DNA of 64,000 nt from Mesorhizobium qingshengii (GCF_027563465.1 NZ_JAPFQA010000006.1:295255-359254); one strand, 5' to 3'; counted from the stretch's first letter, positions 40,238-53,932 are shown. Program-made: numbers and translations. Notes: generated from the sequence alone by a model not told the origin.

Positions 40238-40356
40238 AATCTCATGCGCGGCGACGGGCCTGCGGGAGGCAGGTTCGCCGCGACGAAGCCGTTTCGAATT
40301 CGAGGAGAAGCGGAGCAGGTGCAAACGCTCCGGAACAAACAAGAGGGAGAGAGACA

Positions 40357-42441
40357 GTGAGGAATTTAGGCAATATCGGCCTTGCTGCCGGACTGGCGCT
40401 GAGCGTCTCGGCTGCGGCACTGAACGCATACGCTTCCGAGCCCACCGTCCCGCCGGCGCCGGCAACCTTTCCGGCCGAGGGCAAGATCCACTATGTGGCG
40501 CGCGACTCCATCCTGGAGTTCAAGGCGCTGCCGCAATATCACGAGCCGGACTGGGTTACCGAGAAATACGTCAAGGCCGGCAAGCTGCCGCCGGTGAAGG
40601 ACAGGCTGCCGAAGGAGCCGCTGGTCTTCAAGACCGCCAATATGCCTGACGGCATCGGTGTCTATGGCGATACGATGCGTCATGTCATCGGCGGCCGGCC
40701 GGAAGGCTGGAACTATGGCGCCGGCCAGACTCAAGGATGGGGCGGCATCGATATCGGCCTTTCCGAATGCCTGACACGCACGGCGCCGCTGTTCCAGGTC
40801 GAAGCGAAAGACACCGAGCCTCTGCCGAACCTGGCCAGGAGCTGGGACTGGTCGAAGGACGGCCACACACTGACGATGCACCTCGTCGAGGGTGCGAAAT
40901 GGTCGGACGGCGTCCCCTTCAATGCCGACGATGTCATGTTCTACTGGGACGACGAGGTGGTCGATCCGAATGTCTCGCCGCTGAACGGCGCAACGCAGGA
41001 AACCTTTGGCGTCGGCACGACGCTGAAGAAGATCGACGACTACACCGTCGAGTGGACCTTCAAGGAGGCGTTTCCCAAACAATATCTCTACGCGATGGCC
41101 TACGGCACCTTCTGTCCCGGCCCCGCGCACATATTGAAGCCGCAGCACCCGAAATATTCGAAGAACACCTACGAGCAGTTCAAGAACGCCTTCCCGCCGG
41201 AATATATGAACATGCCTGTCATGGGCGCCTGGGTGCCGGTCGAATATCGGCCTGACGACATCATCGTCATGCGCCGCAACCCCTACTACTGGAAGGTAGA
41301 CGAGAAGGGCAACCAGCTGCCTTACCTCGACGAACTGCAGTACAAGCTGTCGACTTGGGCCGACCGCGACGTCCAGGCGGTCGCCGGCTCCGGCGATTTC
41401 TCGAACCTCGAGCAGCCGGAAAACTTCGTCGCCTCGCTGAAGCGCGCGGCGGAAGCGAATGCGCCCGCGCGCCTGGCCTTCGGTCCGCGGCTCATCGGTT
41501 ACAATCTGCGCATGAATTTCTCCGCCAATGGCTGGGGAAACCCGGATGAGCGCGGCCAGGCGATGCGTGAACTCAACCGCAACGAGGACTTCCGCAAGGC
41601 CGTCACCATGGCGCTCGACCGCAAGGCGCTTGGCGACTCGCTGGTCAAGGGGCCGTTCACCGCCATCTATCCCGGCGGCTTCTCCTCGGGCACCAGCTTC
41701 TATGACCGCAAGTCGACCGTCTATTATCCGTTCGATCTCGCGGGCGCCAAAGCGGAACTCGCCAAAGCCGGCCTCAAGGATACCGACGGCGACGGCTTCG
41801 TGAACTTCCCGGCCGGCACCGCCGGCGGCAAGAACGTCGAGATCGTGATGCTGGTCAACAACGACTACGGCACGGACAAGAGCCTCGCCGAAGGCGTCGT
41901 CGCGCAAATGGAAAAGCTCGGGCTTCGGGTCGTGCTCAACGGCCTCAACGGCACCCAGCGCGATGCCTCCCAGTACTCCGGCCGCTTCGACTGGCTGATC
42001 CGGCGCAACGACCAGGAACTGACCTCCGTCGTGCAGAACACCGAACAGCTTGCTCCCGTTGGCCCGAAGACCAGCTGGAACCACCGCGCCCCGGAAAGCG
42101 GCGAGGTCGACCTGATGCCCTTCGAGAAAGATCTGGTCGACATCGTCAACAAGTTTGTCGCGTCGGAGGACAATGACAAGCGCGCCAGCCTGATGAAACA
42201 GTTCCAGAAGATCTCGACGGAACATGTCTACAATGTCGGCCTGACGGAATATCCTGGCGCGCTGATCGTCAACAAGCGCTTCTCGAACATTCCGCAGGGC
42301 ACGCCGATCTTCATGTTCAACTGGGCCGAGGATTCCATCGTCCGCGAACGGGTCTTTGTGGCGGCCGACAAGCAGGCGAAATACGAACTGTTCCCGCAAG
42401 AGCTTCCCGGCAAGCCTGGAGACAAAGGCCCGATGGACTAA
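40357..42441 (+). CDS. agpA: Periplasmic alpha-galactoside-binding protein (peptide/opine-type)
   Basis: 694 residues. A GTG start (GAGGGAGAGAG upstream) opens a signal peptide (RNLGNIGLAAGLALSVSAAALNAYA). The mature part is a large SBP_bac_5 binding protein: LARSWDWSKDGHTLTMHLVEGAKWSDGVPFNADDVMFYWDDEV, VMRRNPYYWKVDEKGNQLPYLDEL, FRKAVTMALDRKALGDSLVKG. Length and type match AgpA, which captures melibiose, raffinose and related sugars though built like an oligopeptide-binding protein. Followed by a stable hairpin before agpB. Confidence 0.9.
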   Translation: MRNLGNIGLAAGLALSVSAAALNAYASEPTVPPAPATFPAEGKIHYVARDSILEFKALPQYHEPDWVTEKYVKAGKLPPVKDRLPKEPLVFKTANMPDGIGVYGDTMRHVIGGRPEGWNYGAGQTQGWGGIDIGLSECLTRTAPLFQVEAKDTEPLPNLARSWDWSKDGHTLTMHLVEGAKWSDGVPFNADDVMFYWDDEVVDPNVSPLNGATQETFGVGTTLKKIDDYTVEWTFKEAFPKQYLYAMAYGTFCPGPAHILKPQHPKYSKNTYEQFKNAFPPEYMNMPVMGAWVPVEYRPDDIIVMRRNPYYWKVDEKGNQLPYLDELQYKLSTWADRDVQAVAGSGDFSNLEQPENFVASLKRAAEANAPARLAFGPRLIGYNLRMNFSANGWGNPDERGQAMRELNRNEDFRKAVTMALDRKALGDSLVKGPFTAIYPGGFSSGTSFYDRKSTVYYPFDLAGAKAELAKAGLKDTDGDGFVNFPAGTAGGKNVEIVMLVNNDYGTDKSLAEGVVAQMEKLGLRVVLNGLNGTQRDASQYSGRFDWLIRRNDQELTSVVQNTEQLAPVGPKTSWNHRAPESGEVDLMPFEKDLVDIVNKFVASEDNDKRASLMKQFQKISTEHVYNVGLTEYPGALIVNKRFSNIPQGTPIFMFNWAEDSIVRERVFVAADKQAKYELFPQELPGKPGDKGPMD

Positions 42442-42468
42442 GGTTTACCTCCCCTGACCAAGACAACT

Positions 42469-42493
42469 CCGGTCGCGCCGCTGGCGCGGCCGG
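42469..42493 (+). terminator. Intercistronic hairpin between agpA and agpB
   Basis: CCGGTCGCGCC (42469-42479) pairs with GGCGCGGCCGG (42483-42493) with one G-U and a three-base loop. No T tract follows, so it is more likely an attenuator or mRNA-stabilising hairpin that raises binding-protein expression over permeases. Confidence 0.65.
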
Positions 42494-42555
42494 TCAAAGT
42501 CAACCTCCGGACGCACCAAAGGGCGCGATCGGCGAGATGAGGAAGCGGACCGTCC

Positions 42556-43562
42556 ATGTTGCGATTCCTGCTCATGCGCGTAGCGTCGGCGATACCGGTC
42601 CTAGCAATCCTGAGCCTCGTCACCTTTGCCATCATCCAGGCCCCGCCGGGCGACTACGCCGACTATATCCGTTCGCAGTTGATCAACCAGGGTGGCGCTT
42701 CCTTCGCCGAAGCAGATGCCCAGGCCCAGGCCTATCGCGTCGAGCACGGCCTCGATAAGCCGCTGCCCGTCCAGTACCTCAACTGGATCGGCGGCATCAT
42801 CACCCGCGGCGATTTCGGTTACAGCCTCTACTACAACAAGCCGGTCGCCGACGTGGTCGGCGAGCGCCTGCCGCGCACGCTCATTCTGGCGCTGGTCTGC
42901 CATCTGCTTGCCTCGGTGCTCGGCATCACTTTCGGCATATGGGCCGCGACTCGGCAATACACCTGGATCGATTCGACGCTGTCGGCCATCTCCTTCCTCG
43001 GCATGACGGTGCCGCGCTTCCTGATGGCGCTGATCATCGTCTATCTCCTGGTCTTCCGGTTCAACGTCTCGGAGATCGGCAGCTTCTTCTCGCCGCAATA
43101 TGGCGGCGCGCCATGGTCGTGGGCCAAGTTCGCCGACCTGGTCAAGCATGTCTGGCCGGTGGTGGCGATCGCCACCTTTGGCGGCCTCGCCACAACATGC
43201 GCGTCATGCGCGGCAATCTGCTCGACACGCTGAACGCCCAATATGTAGAAACGGCCAGGGCCAAGGGCCTGACCGGCGCCGCCGTCGTCATGCGCCACGC
43301 CGTGCCCAATGCGCTGCATCCGCTCGTCATGTATCAGGGCGTGGTGCTGCCCTATATGCTCACCGGCGAGATCGAGACGGCGATCATCTTCGCGCTGCCG
43401 ACCGTCGGTCCGGCAATCGTCGGCTCCATGGCAGTCGGCGACGTTTATGTCACTGCCACCTTCATGATGGTTCTGTCGGCGACGCTGATCGTCGGCAACA
43501 TCATTGCCGACATGCTGCTCGTCCTGCTCGATCCGCGCATCCGCCAGTACGGGGAGGGCTAG
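42556..43562 (+). pseudogene. agpB: Alpha-galactoside ABC permease with one-base frameshift
   Basis: A DppB-type permease split by a frameshift. The first frame from ATG 42556 gives MLRFLLMRVASAIPVLAILSLVTFAIIQAPPGDYADY to [11 protein letters not shown]; then the second frame continues [26 protein letters not shown] and ends ...[12 protein letters not shown] at 43562. Inserting one base after 43191 (GCC-TAC-AAC-ATG expected, GCC-ACA-ACA found) restores a 335-residue permease. The break falls before the EAA loop and the last spans, so the truncated product (225 residues) should be inactive. It may be a true mutation or an assembly error. Confidence 0.85.
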
Positions 43563-44702
43563 ATGCTGGCCCGCGACACATCGCTGCCACCGCCGCCTGC
43601 CGAGGGAACCGCCGTGACCAAACCGGCGCGCGGCAATGAGAGCTATATCGCGCTTGTCTGGCGCCGGCTGAAGCGCTCCTGGACCGGCATGGCCGGTTTC
43701 TGGCTCGTCGTGCTTCTGCTGGTGATGGCCGTGTTCGCCGAGTTCATGGCACCGATGGACCCAAAGGCCACCGATGTCGGCTTCGCGCCGCCGCAAGTGC
43801 CAAGTTTCCACGACAAGGACGGCAATTTTGTCGCATGGCCGCGGGTCTATGCGCTGTCCGATTCGGCGGACCTCGATCCGGTCACCTTCCAGCCCGTCGT
43901 CGGCCCCGACTATGACCATCCGAGGCTGCTTGGCTTCTTCGTGCATGGCGCGCCCTACAAGCTGTTCGGGCTCATCCCGGCGGACCGGCATTTCTTCGGC
44001 TCGTTGGACGGTCAGCCGGTGCATTTCCTCGGCACCGACAAGTTCGGCCGCGACGTGCTGTCGCGCGCCATCCACGGCTCGCGCGTCTCGCTGATGATCG
44101 CGCTGACGGTCGTCTTCATCATCACCGTCATTGGCACCACCGTCGGCATGGTTTCCGGCTATTTCGGCGGCAGGTTCGACGTCTGGATGCAGCGCTTCGT
44201 CGAACTGGTGCTCGCCTTTCCGCAGCTGCCGCTCTATCTGGCGCTGACGACGCTGATCCCGGTTACCGCTCCCACCAACGTCTTCCTCGCCTTCGTCATC
44301 ATCGTCATGTCGGCACTGGGCTGGGCGCAGATGTCGCGCGAGGTGCGCGGCAAGACGCTGGCGTTGGCGCGGATCGAGTATGTGCGCGCCGCCATGGCGG
44401 TCGGCGCCACCGACCGTCGCATCATCATGCAGCACATCTTCCCCAATGTGATGAGCCATGTGATCGTCGCCGTGACGCTGGCGATCCCGACGGTGGTGCT
44501 GCTGGAATCCTTCCTCGGTTTCCTCGGCTTTGCCGTCAAGCCGCCGCTGATCTCGTGGGGGCTCATGCTGCAGGACACCGCGACCTATTCCGTCATCGGC
44601 ACCTATCCCTGGATCCTGTCGCCGGTCGGTTTCGTGCTCGTCACCGTCTTTGCCTTCAACGCGCTGGGCGATGGCCTGCGCGACGCCGTCGACCCCTATT
44701 GA
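43563..44702 (+). CDS. agpC: Alpha-galactoside ABC transporter permease (DppC type)
   Basis: 379 residues, starting on the base after the agpB stop. An N-terminal cytoplasmic tail and first span (FWLVVLLLVMAVFAEFMAPMD) precede an enlarged periplasmic loop, then LGTDKFGRDVLSRAIHGSRVSLMIAL and the EAA loop YVRAAMAVGATDRRIIMQHIFPNVM, as in DppC/OppC permeases. It would pair with AgpB in the inner membrane. The gene itself is intact. Confidence 0.92.
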   Translation: MLARDTSLPPPPAEGTAVTKPARGNESYIALVWRRLKRSWTGMAGFWLVVLLLVMAVFAEFMAPMDPKATDVGFAPPQVPSFHDKDGNFVAWPRVYALSDSADLDPVTFQPVVGPDYDHPRLLGFFVHGAPYKLFGLIPADRHFFGSLDGQPVHFLGTDKFGRDVLSRAIHGSRVSLMIALTVVFIITVIGTTVGMVSGYFGGRFDVWMQRFVELVLAFPQLPLYLALTTLIPVTAPTNVFLAFVIIVMSALGWAQMSREVRGKTLALARIEYVRAAMAVGATDRRIIMQHIFPNVMSHVIVAVTLAIPTVVLLESFLGFLGFAVKPPLISWGLMLQDTATYSVIGTYPWILSPVGFVLVTVFAFNALGDGLRDAVDPY

Positions 44703-44712
44703 GGTGGCTGGG

Positions 44713-46380
<1,668 letters not shown>

Positions 46381-46399
46381 CCATATGCCGGAGGTTAGC

Positions 46400-47770
46400 A
46401 TGGCAAGAAATCCAAGGATCACTTTCATCGGCGCCGGCTCGACGGTGTTCATGAAGAACATTGTCGGCGACGTGCTGCAGCGGCCGTCGCTTTCGGGCGC
46501 GACGATCGCGCTGATGGACATCGATCCGCAGCGGCTGGAAGAGAGCGCCATCGTCGTCGGCAAGTTGATCGCGACGCTCGGCGTCAAGGCGAAGGCCGAG
46601 ACCTACTCCGACCAGCGCAAGGCTCTGGCGGGCGCCGACTTCGTCGTCGTCGCCTTCCAGATCGGCGGCTATGAGCCCTGCACGGTCACCGACTTCGAAG
46701 TGCCGAAGAAATACGGCCTGCGCCAGACGATCGCCGACACATTGGGCGTCGGCGGCATCATGCGGGGCCTCAGGACCGTGCCGCATCTGTGGAAGATCTG
46801 CGAGGACATGCTCGCCGTCTGCCCGCAGGCGATCATGCTGCAATATGTCAACCCGATGGCGATCAACACCTGGGCGATATCGGAGAAATATCCTGACATC
46901 AGGCAGGTCGGCCTCTGCCATTCGGTGCAGGGCACGGCGATGGAACTGGCTGAAGACCTCGACCTTCCCTACGAGGAGATCCGCTACCGCTCGGCCGGCA
47001 TCAACCACATGGCCTTCTACCTGAAGTTCGAGCATCGCCAGCCGGACGGTTCCTACCGTGACCTCTATCCGGAGCTCGTGCGCGCCTATCGCGAAGGCCG
47101 CGCGCCCAAACCCGGCTGGAACCCGCGCTGCCCCAACAAGGTGCGCTACGAGATGCTGAGGCGGCTGGGCTATTTCGTCACCGAAAGCTCCGAACATTTC
47201 GCTGAGTACACGCCCTATTTCATCAAGGAGGGGCGCCCGGACCTGATCGAGAAATACGGCATCCCGCTCGATGAATATCCCAAGCGCTGCATCGAACAGA
47301 TCGAGCGCTGGAAGGGGCAGGCGCAGGCCTATCGCTCGGCCGACCGCATCGAGGTCGAGCAGTCGAAGGAATATGCTTCCTCGATCATGAACTCGGTCTG
47401 GACCGGCGAGCCCTCGGTGATCTACGGCAATGTCCGCAACAATGGCTGTATCACCTCGTTACCCCGGGATTGCGCCGCCGAAGTGCCGTGCCTGGTCGAT
47501 GCCTCCGGCATCCAGCCGACCTATATCGGCGAGCTGCCGCCGCAATTGACCGCACTGATCCGCACCAACATCAACGTACAGGAACTGACCGTGCGGGCGC
47601 TGATGAGCGAGAACCGCGAGCACATCTACCATGCGGCGATGATGGACCCGCACACGGCGGCAGAGCTCGATCTCGACCAGATCTGGTCACTGGTCGATGA
47701 TCTCCTGGCTGCTCATGGCGACTGGCTGCCGGCCTGGGCGCGGGTCAACCGGAAGAACGAGGCCGCTTGA
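46400..47770 (+). CDS. melA: Alpha-galactosidase/alpha-glucosidase, glycoside hydrolase family 4
   Basis: 456 residues of a second GH4 enzyme: ITFIGAGSTVFMKNIVGDVLQRPSL, ADTLGVGGIMRGLRTVPH, LQYVNPMAINTWA and GLCHSVQGTAMELAEDL with the metal-binding Cys and His. It is closer to MelA proper than the copy at 38774. GGAGGTTAGC precedes the ATG. It is the last gene of the agp locus (agaL2-like position in Sinorhizobium). Its stop is 7 bp from the stop of convergent yacG. Confidence 0.92.
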   Translation: MARNPRITFIGAGSTVFMKNIVGDVLQRPSLSGATIALMDIDPQRLEESAIVVGKLIATLGVKAKAETYSDQRKALAGADFVVVAFQIGGYEPCTVTDFEVPKKYGLRQTIADTLGVGGIMRGLRTVPHLWKICEDMLAVCPQAIMLQYVNPMAINTWAISEKYPDIRQVGLCHSVQGTAMELAEDLDLPYEEIRYRSAGINHMAFYLKFEHRQPDGSYRDLYPELVRAYREGRAPKPGWNPRCPNKVRYEMLRRLGYFVTESSEHFAEYTPYFIKEGRPDLIEKYGIPLDEYPKRCIEQIERWKGQAQAYRSADRIEVEQSKEYASSIMNSVWTGEPSVIYGNVRNNGCITSLPRDCAAEVPCLVDASGIQPTYIGELPPQLTALIRTNINVQELTVRALMSENREHIYHAAMMDPHTAAELDLDQIWSLVDDLLAAHGDWLPAWARVNRKNEAA

Positions 47771-47777
47771 CGGTGGC

Positions 47778-47975
47778 CTACTTCGGACCGTCGTTGTCCG
47801 GCTCTTCCTCGTCGTCGCGGGCGCTGATGACATAGGCGCCCTTCAGCCAGCGGTTGAGGTCGATGTCCTTGCAGCGTGCCGAGCAGAACGGAAAGGTGTC
47901 GCGCGCCGACGGTTTGCCGCATTCGGGACAAGGGCGCTTTGGGCGCAGCGGCGTGACTTTGGAGTCGGAATTCAT
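47778..47975 (-). CDS. yacG: DNA gyrase inhibitor YacG (zinc-binding)
   Basis: 65 residues with a four-cysteine zinc site, C16, C19, C31 and C35 (CPECG...[14 protein letters not shown]), the hallmark of YacG, which binds GyrB and blocks DNA binding by gyrase. Acidic C-terminus. The start overlaps the maf stop by ATGA. Last gene of the housekeeping block. Confidence 0.95.
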   Translation of the reverse strand: MNSDSKVTPLRPKRPCPECGKPSARDTFPFCSARCKDIDLNRWLKGAYVISARDDEEEPDNDGPK

Positions 47976-48598
47976 GGCCGCGCGGACAGCCAGCCCTGAT
48001 GGATCTTGAAGCCTTCGCCGGAAAGCAGGGCGACGGTCTCATAGAGCGGCAGGCCGACGATGTTGGTGTAGGAGCCGACCAGCTTCACGACGAACGAGCC
48101 GGCGAGACCCTGGACGGCGTAGCCGCCGGCCTTGCCGCGCCATTCACCCGAGGCGACATAGGCGTCGATCTCCTCACGCGGCAGCCGCTTAAAGCGCACC
48201 CGCGTCTCGACCAGCCGCTGGCGCAACTTGCCACCCGGCGTGATCAGGCAGATGCCGGAATAGACCCGGTGCGAGCGGCCGGACAACAGCCCGAGGCAGT
48301 TGGCGGCATCGTCGAGGGTTTCGGCCTTGGGCAGGATGCGCCGCCCGACCGCGACCACCGTGTCAGCGGCCAGCACGAAGCCTGGCGCATAGTCGGCCTC
48401 GGCCTTCAGCGACGCGAATGCCTTCTCGGCCTTTTCCTTCGACAGCCGCTTGGCCAGCGAGCGGGGATGCTCGGCGCGCAATGGCGTCTCGTCGACATCG
48501 GCCGGCAGCACGCGATCGGGCTCGATGCCTGCCTGCTGCAGCAGTTCGATCCGGCGCGGCGAACCCGAGGCAAGCACGAGCTTCTGCAAAATGCTCAT
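47972..48598 (-). CDS. maf: Maf-family nucleotide pyrophosphatase
   Basis: 208 residues. [19 protein letters not shown] at the N-terminus, the PADVDETPL and LAADTVV motifs, and [15 protein letters not shown] are the Maf/YhdE signatures. It hydrolyses dTTP, UTP and modified nucleotides and is tied to septum control. It lies between infA and yacG, an arrangement conserved in alphaproteobacteria. Confidence 0.95.
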   Translation of the reverse strand: MSILQKLVLASGSPRRIELLQQAGIEPDRVLPADVDETPLRAEHPRSLAKRLSKEKAEKAFASLKAEADYAPGFVLAADTVVAVGRRILPKAETLDDAANCLGLLSGRSHRVYSGICLITPGGKLRQRLVETRVRFKRLPREEIDAYVASGEWRGKAGGYAVQGLAGSFVVKLVGSYTNIVGLPLYETVALLSGEGFKIHQGWLSARP

Positions 48599-48619
48599 CG
48601 CGCTCCGGCCGGGCTTCGC

Positions 48620-48838
48620 TTACTTGAAACGATAGGTGATGCGGCCCTTGGTCAGGTCGTATGGCGTCATCTCGACCAGAACCTTGTCGCCGGTCAGCAC
48701 GCGGATGCGGTTCTTGCGCATGCGGCCGGCCGTATGGGCGATGATCTCGTGTTCGTTTTCGAGCTTCACCCGGAACATCGCGTTGGGCAGCAGTTCCGTC
48801 ACGACACCCGGAAACTCGAGGACTTCTTCCTTCGGCAT
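48620..48838 (-). CDS. infA: Translation initiation factor IF-1
   Basis: 72 residues, full length: [76 protein letters not shown] OB fold, read here through its shorter marks such as [11 protein letters not shown] and YDLTKGRI. It binds the ribosomal A site during initiation. An essential housekeeping gene. Confidence 0.98.
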
Positions 48839-48872
48839 TCGATACCTTTGCTTGGATGGCAGTTCCAGCGCC

Positions 48873-48975
48873 TAGAGCATGATGCCGAAAAGTGTGAAGC
48901 GGTTTTCGGACGACATCATGCTCTACTTCTTGGTTTAGAGGCGGATTCAGATTTCAGGTCGAACAGACCTGAAAT
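48873..48975. repeat. REP-type palindromes upstream of infA
   Basis: TAGAGCATGATG (48873-48884) pairs with CATCATGCTCTA (48914-48925), and inside CCGAAAA pairs with TTTTCGG. A second perfect hairpin, GATTTCAGGTC with its complement, is near 48949-48975. A relative of the first, with GAGCATGATC ends, is at 51764-51813. Confidence 0.8.
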
Positions 48976-49037
48976 CATCCGACTCTAGCCGGAATTTCGG
49001 CGGAACCTATATGATAATCGTGCGCTTGTGAACACGC

Positions 49038-49457
49038 TTAATCCGTCGTGTTTTTTGCTTCAGGAAGCAAAAAACGTCGACCTATGCGCAACTTCAGCCG
49101 TTCGCGCACGTCGCGATAACTAGCCATGATCTGTTCGCGCGTGCCGGCGGCATTGGTCGGGTCCGGCGTCGGCCAGTATTCGACTTCGACCGCGAGCGAG
49201 CGGGTGAGCTCGAGCGCGGCGTGGTGCGCTTCCGGCGCCAGCGTGACGATGAGGTCGAAATAGTCGTCCTCGAGATCGTCCATCGTCCTTGGGTGACGCT
49301 CGCCCAGCGACAGGCCCTCCTCGGCGAGCACCGCATCGACGAACGGGTCGCGCTCGCCGGCGCGAACGCCGGCCGAGGCGACGAAGACGGTGGCGGGCAG
49401 CACCCGGCGCGCCAACTGCTCCGCCATCGGGGAGCGTACGGCATTCATGCCGCACAC
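49038..49457 (-). CDS. Low-molecular-weight phosphotyrosine phosphatase family protein
   Basis: About 139 residues from the GTG at 49457. The phosphatase loop CGMNAVRSP (Cys-x5-Arg-Ser) is at the very N-terminus, with the general-acid loop WPTPDPT further on, so both catalytic elements are present. The beta-strand normally before the Cys (read as LPRSILFV) is encoded just upstream and in frame, so the true start is probably further up, overlapping the UPF0262 gene; no ATG was found there. It dephosphorylates low-molecular phosphoproteins or related substrates; its target is unknown. Confidence 0.85.
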   Translation of the reverse strand: MCGMNAVRSPMAEQLARRVLPATVFVASAGVRAGERDPFVDAVLAEEGLSLGERHPRTMDDLEDDYFDLIVTLAPEAHHAALELTRSLAVEVEYWPTPDPTNAAGTREQIMASYRDVRERLKLRIGRRFLLPEAKNTTD

Positions 49458-49495
49458 GAACAGGATGGAGCGAGGCAGGGCGCCGGGTGCCAGGA

Positions 49496-49981
49496 CTAGC
49501 CTCGCCAGTGCAGCACGCAGACCAGCGTGAACAGCCGGCGCGCCGTGTCGAAGTCGATGTCGATCTTGCCGGCCAGCCGGTCCATCAGTGTCTGCGAGCC
49601 CTCATTGTGCAAACCGCGGCGCCCCATGTCGATCGCCTCGATATGGCTCGGCGTCGAGGAGCGGATGGCGTCATAGTAGCTTTCGCAGATCATGTAGTAG
49701 TCCTTGACGATGCGCCGCAGCGGCGTCAGCGACAGGATGTGGGTGACGACCGGAGTGCCGTCCTCGCGCGACACGGCAAAGACAAGGCGCTGCTCGGCCA
49801 GCGACAGTTTCAGCCGGTAGGGGCCGGCGCCACTGTCATTGACGGGCTGGAAGCTGTTCTCCTCGATCAGGTCGAAGATCGCCACCGCGCGTTCATGCTC
49901 GACATCGGGCGTCGAGCGGCCGATCGATTCGTCGAGTTCGACATCGATCAGCCTGGCGCGGGTTCGATCGTAGTCCGACAT
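49496..49981 (-). CDS. UPF0262 family protein
   Basis: 161 residues matching UPF0262, a family restricted to alphaproteobacteria: [39 protein letters not shown] and the central [18 protein letters not shown]. No biochemical role is known. Its conserved place between hisD and the phosphatase gene is typical. Confidence 0.93.
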   Translation of the reverse strand: MSDYDRTRARLIDVELDESIGRSTPDVEHERAVAIFDLIEENSFQPVNDSGAGPYRLKLSLAEQRLVFAVSREDGTPVVTHILSLTPLRRIVKDYYMICESYYDAIRSSTPSHIEAIDMGRRGLHNEGSQTLMDRLAGKIDIDFDTARRLFTLVCVLHWRG

Positions 49982-49987
49982 AGTGGC

Positions 49988-51280
<1,293 letters not shown>

Positions 51281-51287
51281 CGGACGC

Positions 51288-51722
51288 TCAAGCCTTGTGG
51301 ACGGGACGCGACGTGGCTTCCCAGGCGCCGCCGATATCGGCAAGGCGGGCCTCGATGCACTCGACGTCGAGCATGATGGTGCCGCCGCCCGAAAAGATCA
51401 GCTCGACGATGCCGGCCGGCTTGCTGATCTCGATGAAGCTGATCGCCAGCAGAGACAGGATCTCGGCCGGCTTGTCACGGGCGATGCCGTTGGTCTTGAC
51501 GCCAAGCACGCGGTCGAAATGCAGCACGGCCTGCCGTCGCTCATTGTGCTGGCGAAACAGGCCGGTCCTGGCCTCCCAGACGAAGCGGTTCATGGTCAGC
51601 ACGAAACGCTTGGCCGCGGGCAGGTATTCGAGGTCACGGATCTTCATCACGGCGTCCTGGACATGGGCCGAGACGATGCTCAGATCCTGATCGTCGAGTG
51701 CGATAAGCTTGAGGGCATTCAT
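51288..51722 (-). CDS. DUF2948 family protein
   Basis: 144 residues with the DUF2948 pattern: LKLIALDDQDLSIVSAHVQDAVMKIRDLEYLPAAKRFVLTMNRFVWE and LLAISF, SGGGTIMLDVECIEA. Function unknown; it is a conserved neighbour of murA and hisD in Rhizobiales. It ends 7 bp before hisD begins, so the two are cotranscribed. Confidence 0.92.
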   Translation of the reverse strand: MNALKLIALDDQDLSIVSAHVQDAVMKIRDLEYLPAAKRFVLTMNRFVWEARTGLFRQHNERRQAVLHFDRVLGVKTNGIARDKPAEILSLLAISFIEISKPAGIVELIFSGGGTIMLDVECIEARLADIGGAWEATSRPVHKA

Positions 51723-51763
51723 GCGGATTTCGCACCTGAAAGTTGACTGTTCAGCCTTCTGTT

Positions 51764-51813
51764 AGAGCATGATCCCGAAAAGTGGAAACCGGTTTTCGGA
51801 AAAGATCATGCTC
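51764..51813. repeat. REP-type palindrome
   Basis: AGAGCATGATC (51764-51774) and GATCATGCTC (51804-51813) are inverted ends; CCGAAAA and TTTTCGG pair inside. Same family as 48873-48925, in the gap between murA and DUF2948. Confidence 0.8.
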
Positions 51814-51879
51814 AAACAGGGAAATTGGCGGTCTTTCCGGTCGGTGCGACCGCGCCAGCAACTTCGGTTGGCGCTGCCC

Positions 51880-52060
51880 CTCATCGCCCTGCCGGGCCCT
51901 TCTCCCCGTATAGTGACGGGAGAAGGACGCCTTCACTGAGGATTTCGCCAATATCCAGACGTTGCAGAAAGCGAGCCGACGTTGCGGTCAGCCCCTTCTC
52001 GCCGTCACTATACGGGGAGAAGATGCCGGCAGGCAGATGAGGGGCAGCGCTGACTTCGGC
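51880..52060. repeat. Composite RIME-like repeat between murA and DUF2948
   Basis: The segment starts GCTGCCCCTCATCG with a hairpin (CTTCTCCCCGTATAGTGACGGGAGAAG near 51899-51926), then TTCGCCAAT, then a second hairpin (CTTCTCGCCGTCACTATACGGGGAGAAG near 51999-52023) and GATGAGGGGCAGCGC near the end. The beginning and end are inverted copies of each other. It shares this layout with 31318-31480. Confidence 0.8.
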
Positions 52061-52085
52061 GATTGGTCCTTGCCGGTAGCGATTG

Positions 52086-53378
<1,293 letters not shown>

Positions 53379-53507
53379 GGAAGAACGTCCCTCTCGGCCG
53401 AAAAAGCCGGTTCAATCGTTTGAGTATCGGCCCGTCTAGACCATTGGCCGGTCTGGTTCAAGAATTTAGGATTTCGACCACCCTTGGCCAAGCGTGGCTG
53501 ATTTGAG

Positions 53508-53684
53508 TTAATCTTTTTGCATTTCCTTCGATGCGCCCAACCCATCCGGCCGCTGGTCGGCGTCACCGGTGCGGCGTGAGCGCGATTGCGCCTTGCGCTT
53601 CTGCAGATTGGCGCGCAATTGCTCGGCGAGCCGGTCCTTGCGGTCCGTGCCGCCCTTTTTCGGTGGAATTGTCCTATCGCTCAT
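53508..53684 (-). CDS. Small basic protein upstream of murA, function unknown
   Basis: 58 codons from ATG 53684 to TAA at 53508: it opens MSDRTIPPKKGGTDRKDRLA and continues EQLRANLQKRKAQSRSRR, ending GASKEMQKD. It is rich in Lys and Arg with a helical middle. Similar small proteins sit in this place in other Rhizobiales, as I recall, which supports it as a gene. Ribosome site is weak (GGGGCGGG). Function unknown; it may be a nucleic-acid-binding protein, judged only by charge. Confidence 0.7.
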   Translation of the reverse strand: MSDRTIPPKKGGTDRKDRLAEQLRANLQKRKAQSRSRRTGDADQRPDGLGASKEMQKD

Positions 53685-53695
53685 CGTCCCGCCCC

Positions 53696-53724
53696 GGCCA
53701 GCGTCCGGCCAGCGTCCGGCCAGC
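53696..53724. repeat. Tandem 11-bp repeat in the leader of the small murA-upstream gene
   Basis: GGCCAGCGTCC occurs at 53696-53706 and 53707-53717, with a partial third copy to 53724. It lies just upstream of the ATG at 53684 on the minus strand. Confidence 0.8.
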
Positions 53725-53857
53725 CTGTCATTTCAGGCATAGCCAACATTGTGGCACCGCCATGTCATTAAAAGGTATCCGGCAAAGGCTTTCACAGATG
53801 CGTGGTTCTTGGCCTTGCGCTTGCCGGTTCGATATGGCAGAAGCCCCGCCATCGGCG

Positions 53858-53932
<75 letters not shown>

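Noticed and set aside
40366..42399. A 677-codon minus-strand frame across agpA
   Set aside because: It is a shadow of the binding protein, which has a signal peptide and family motifs.
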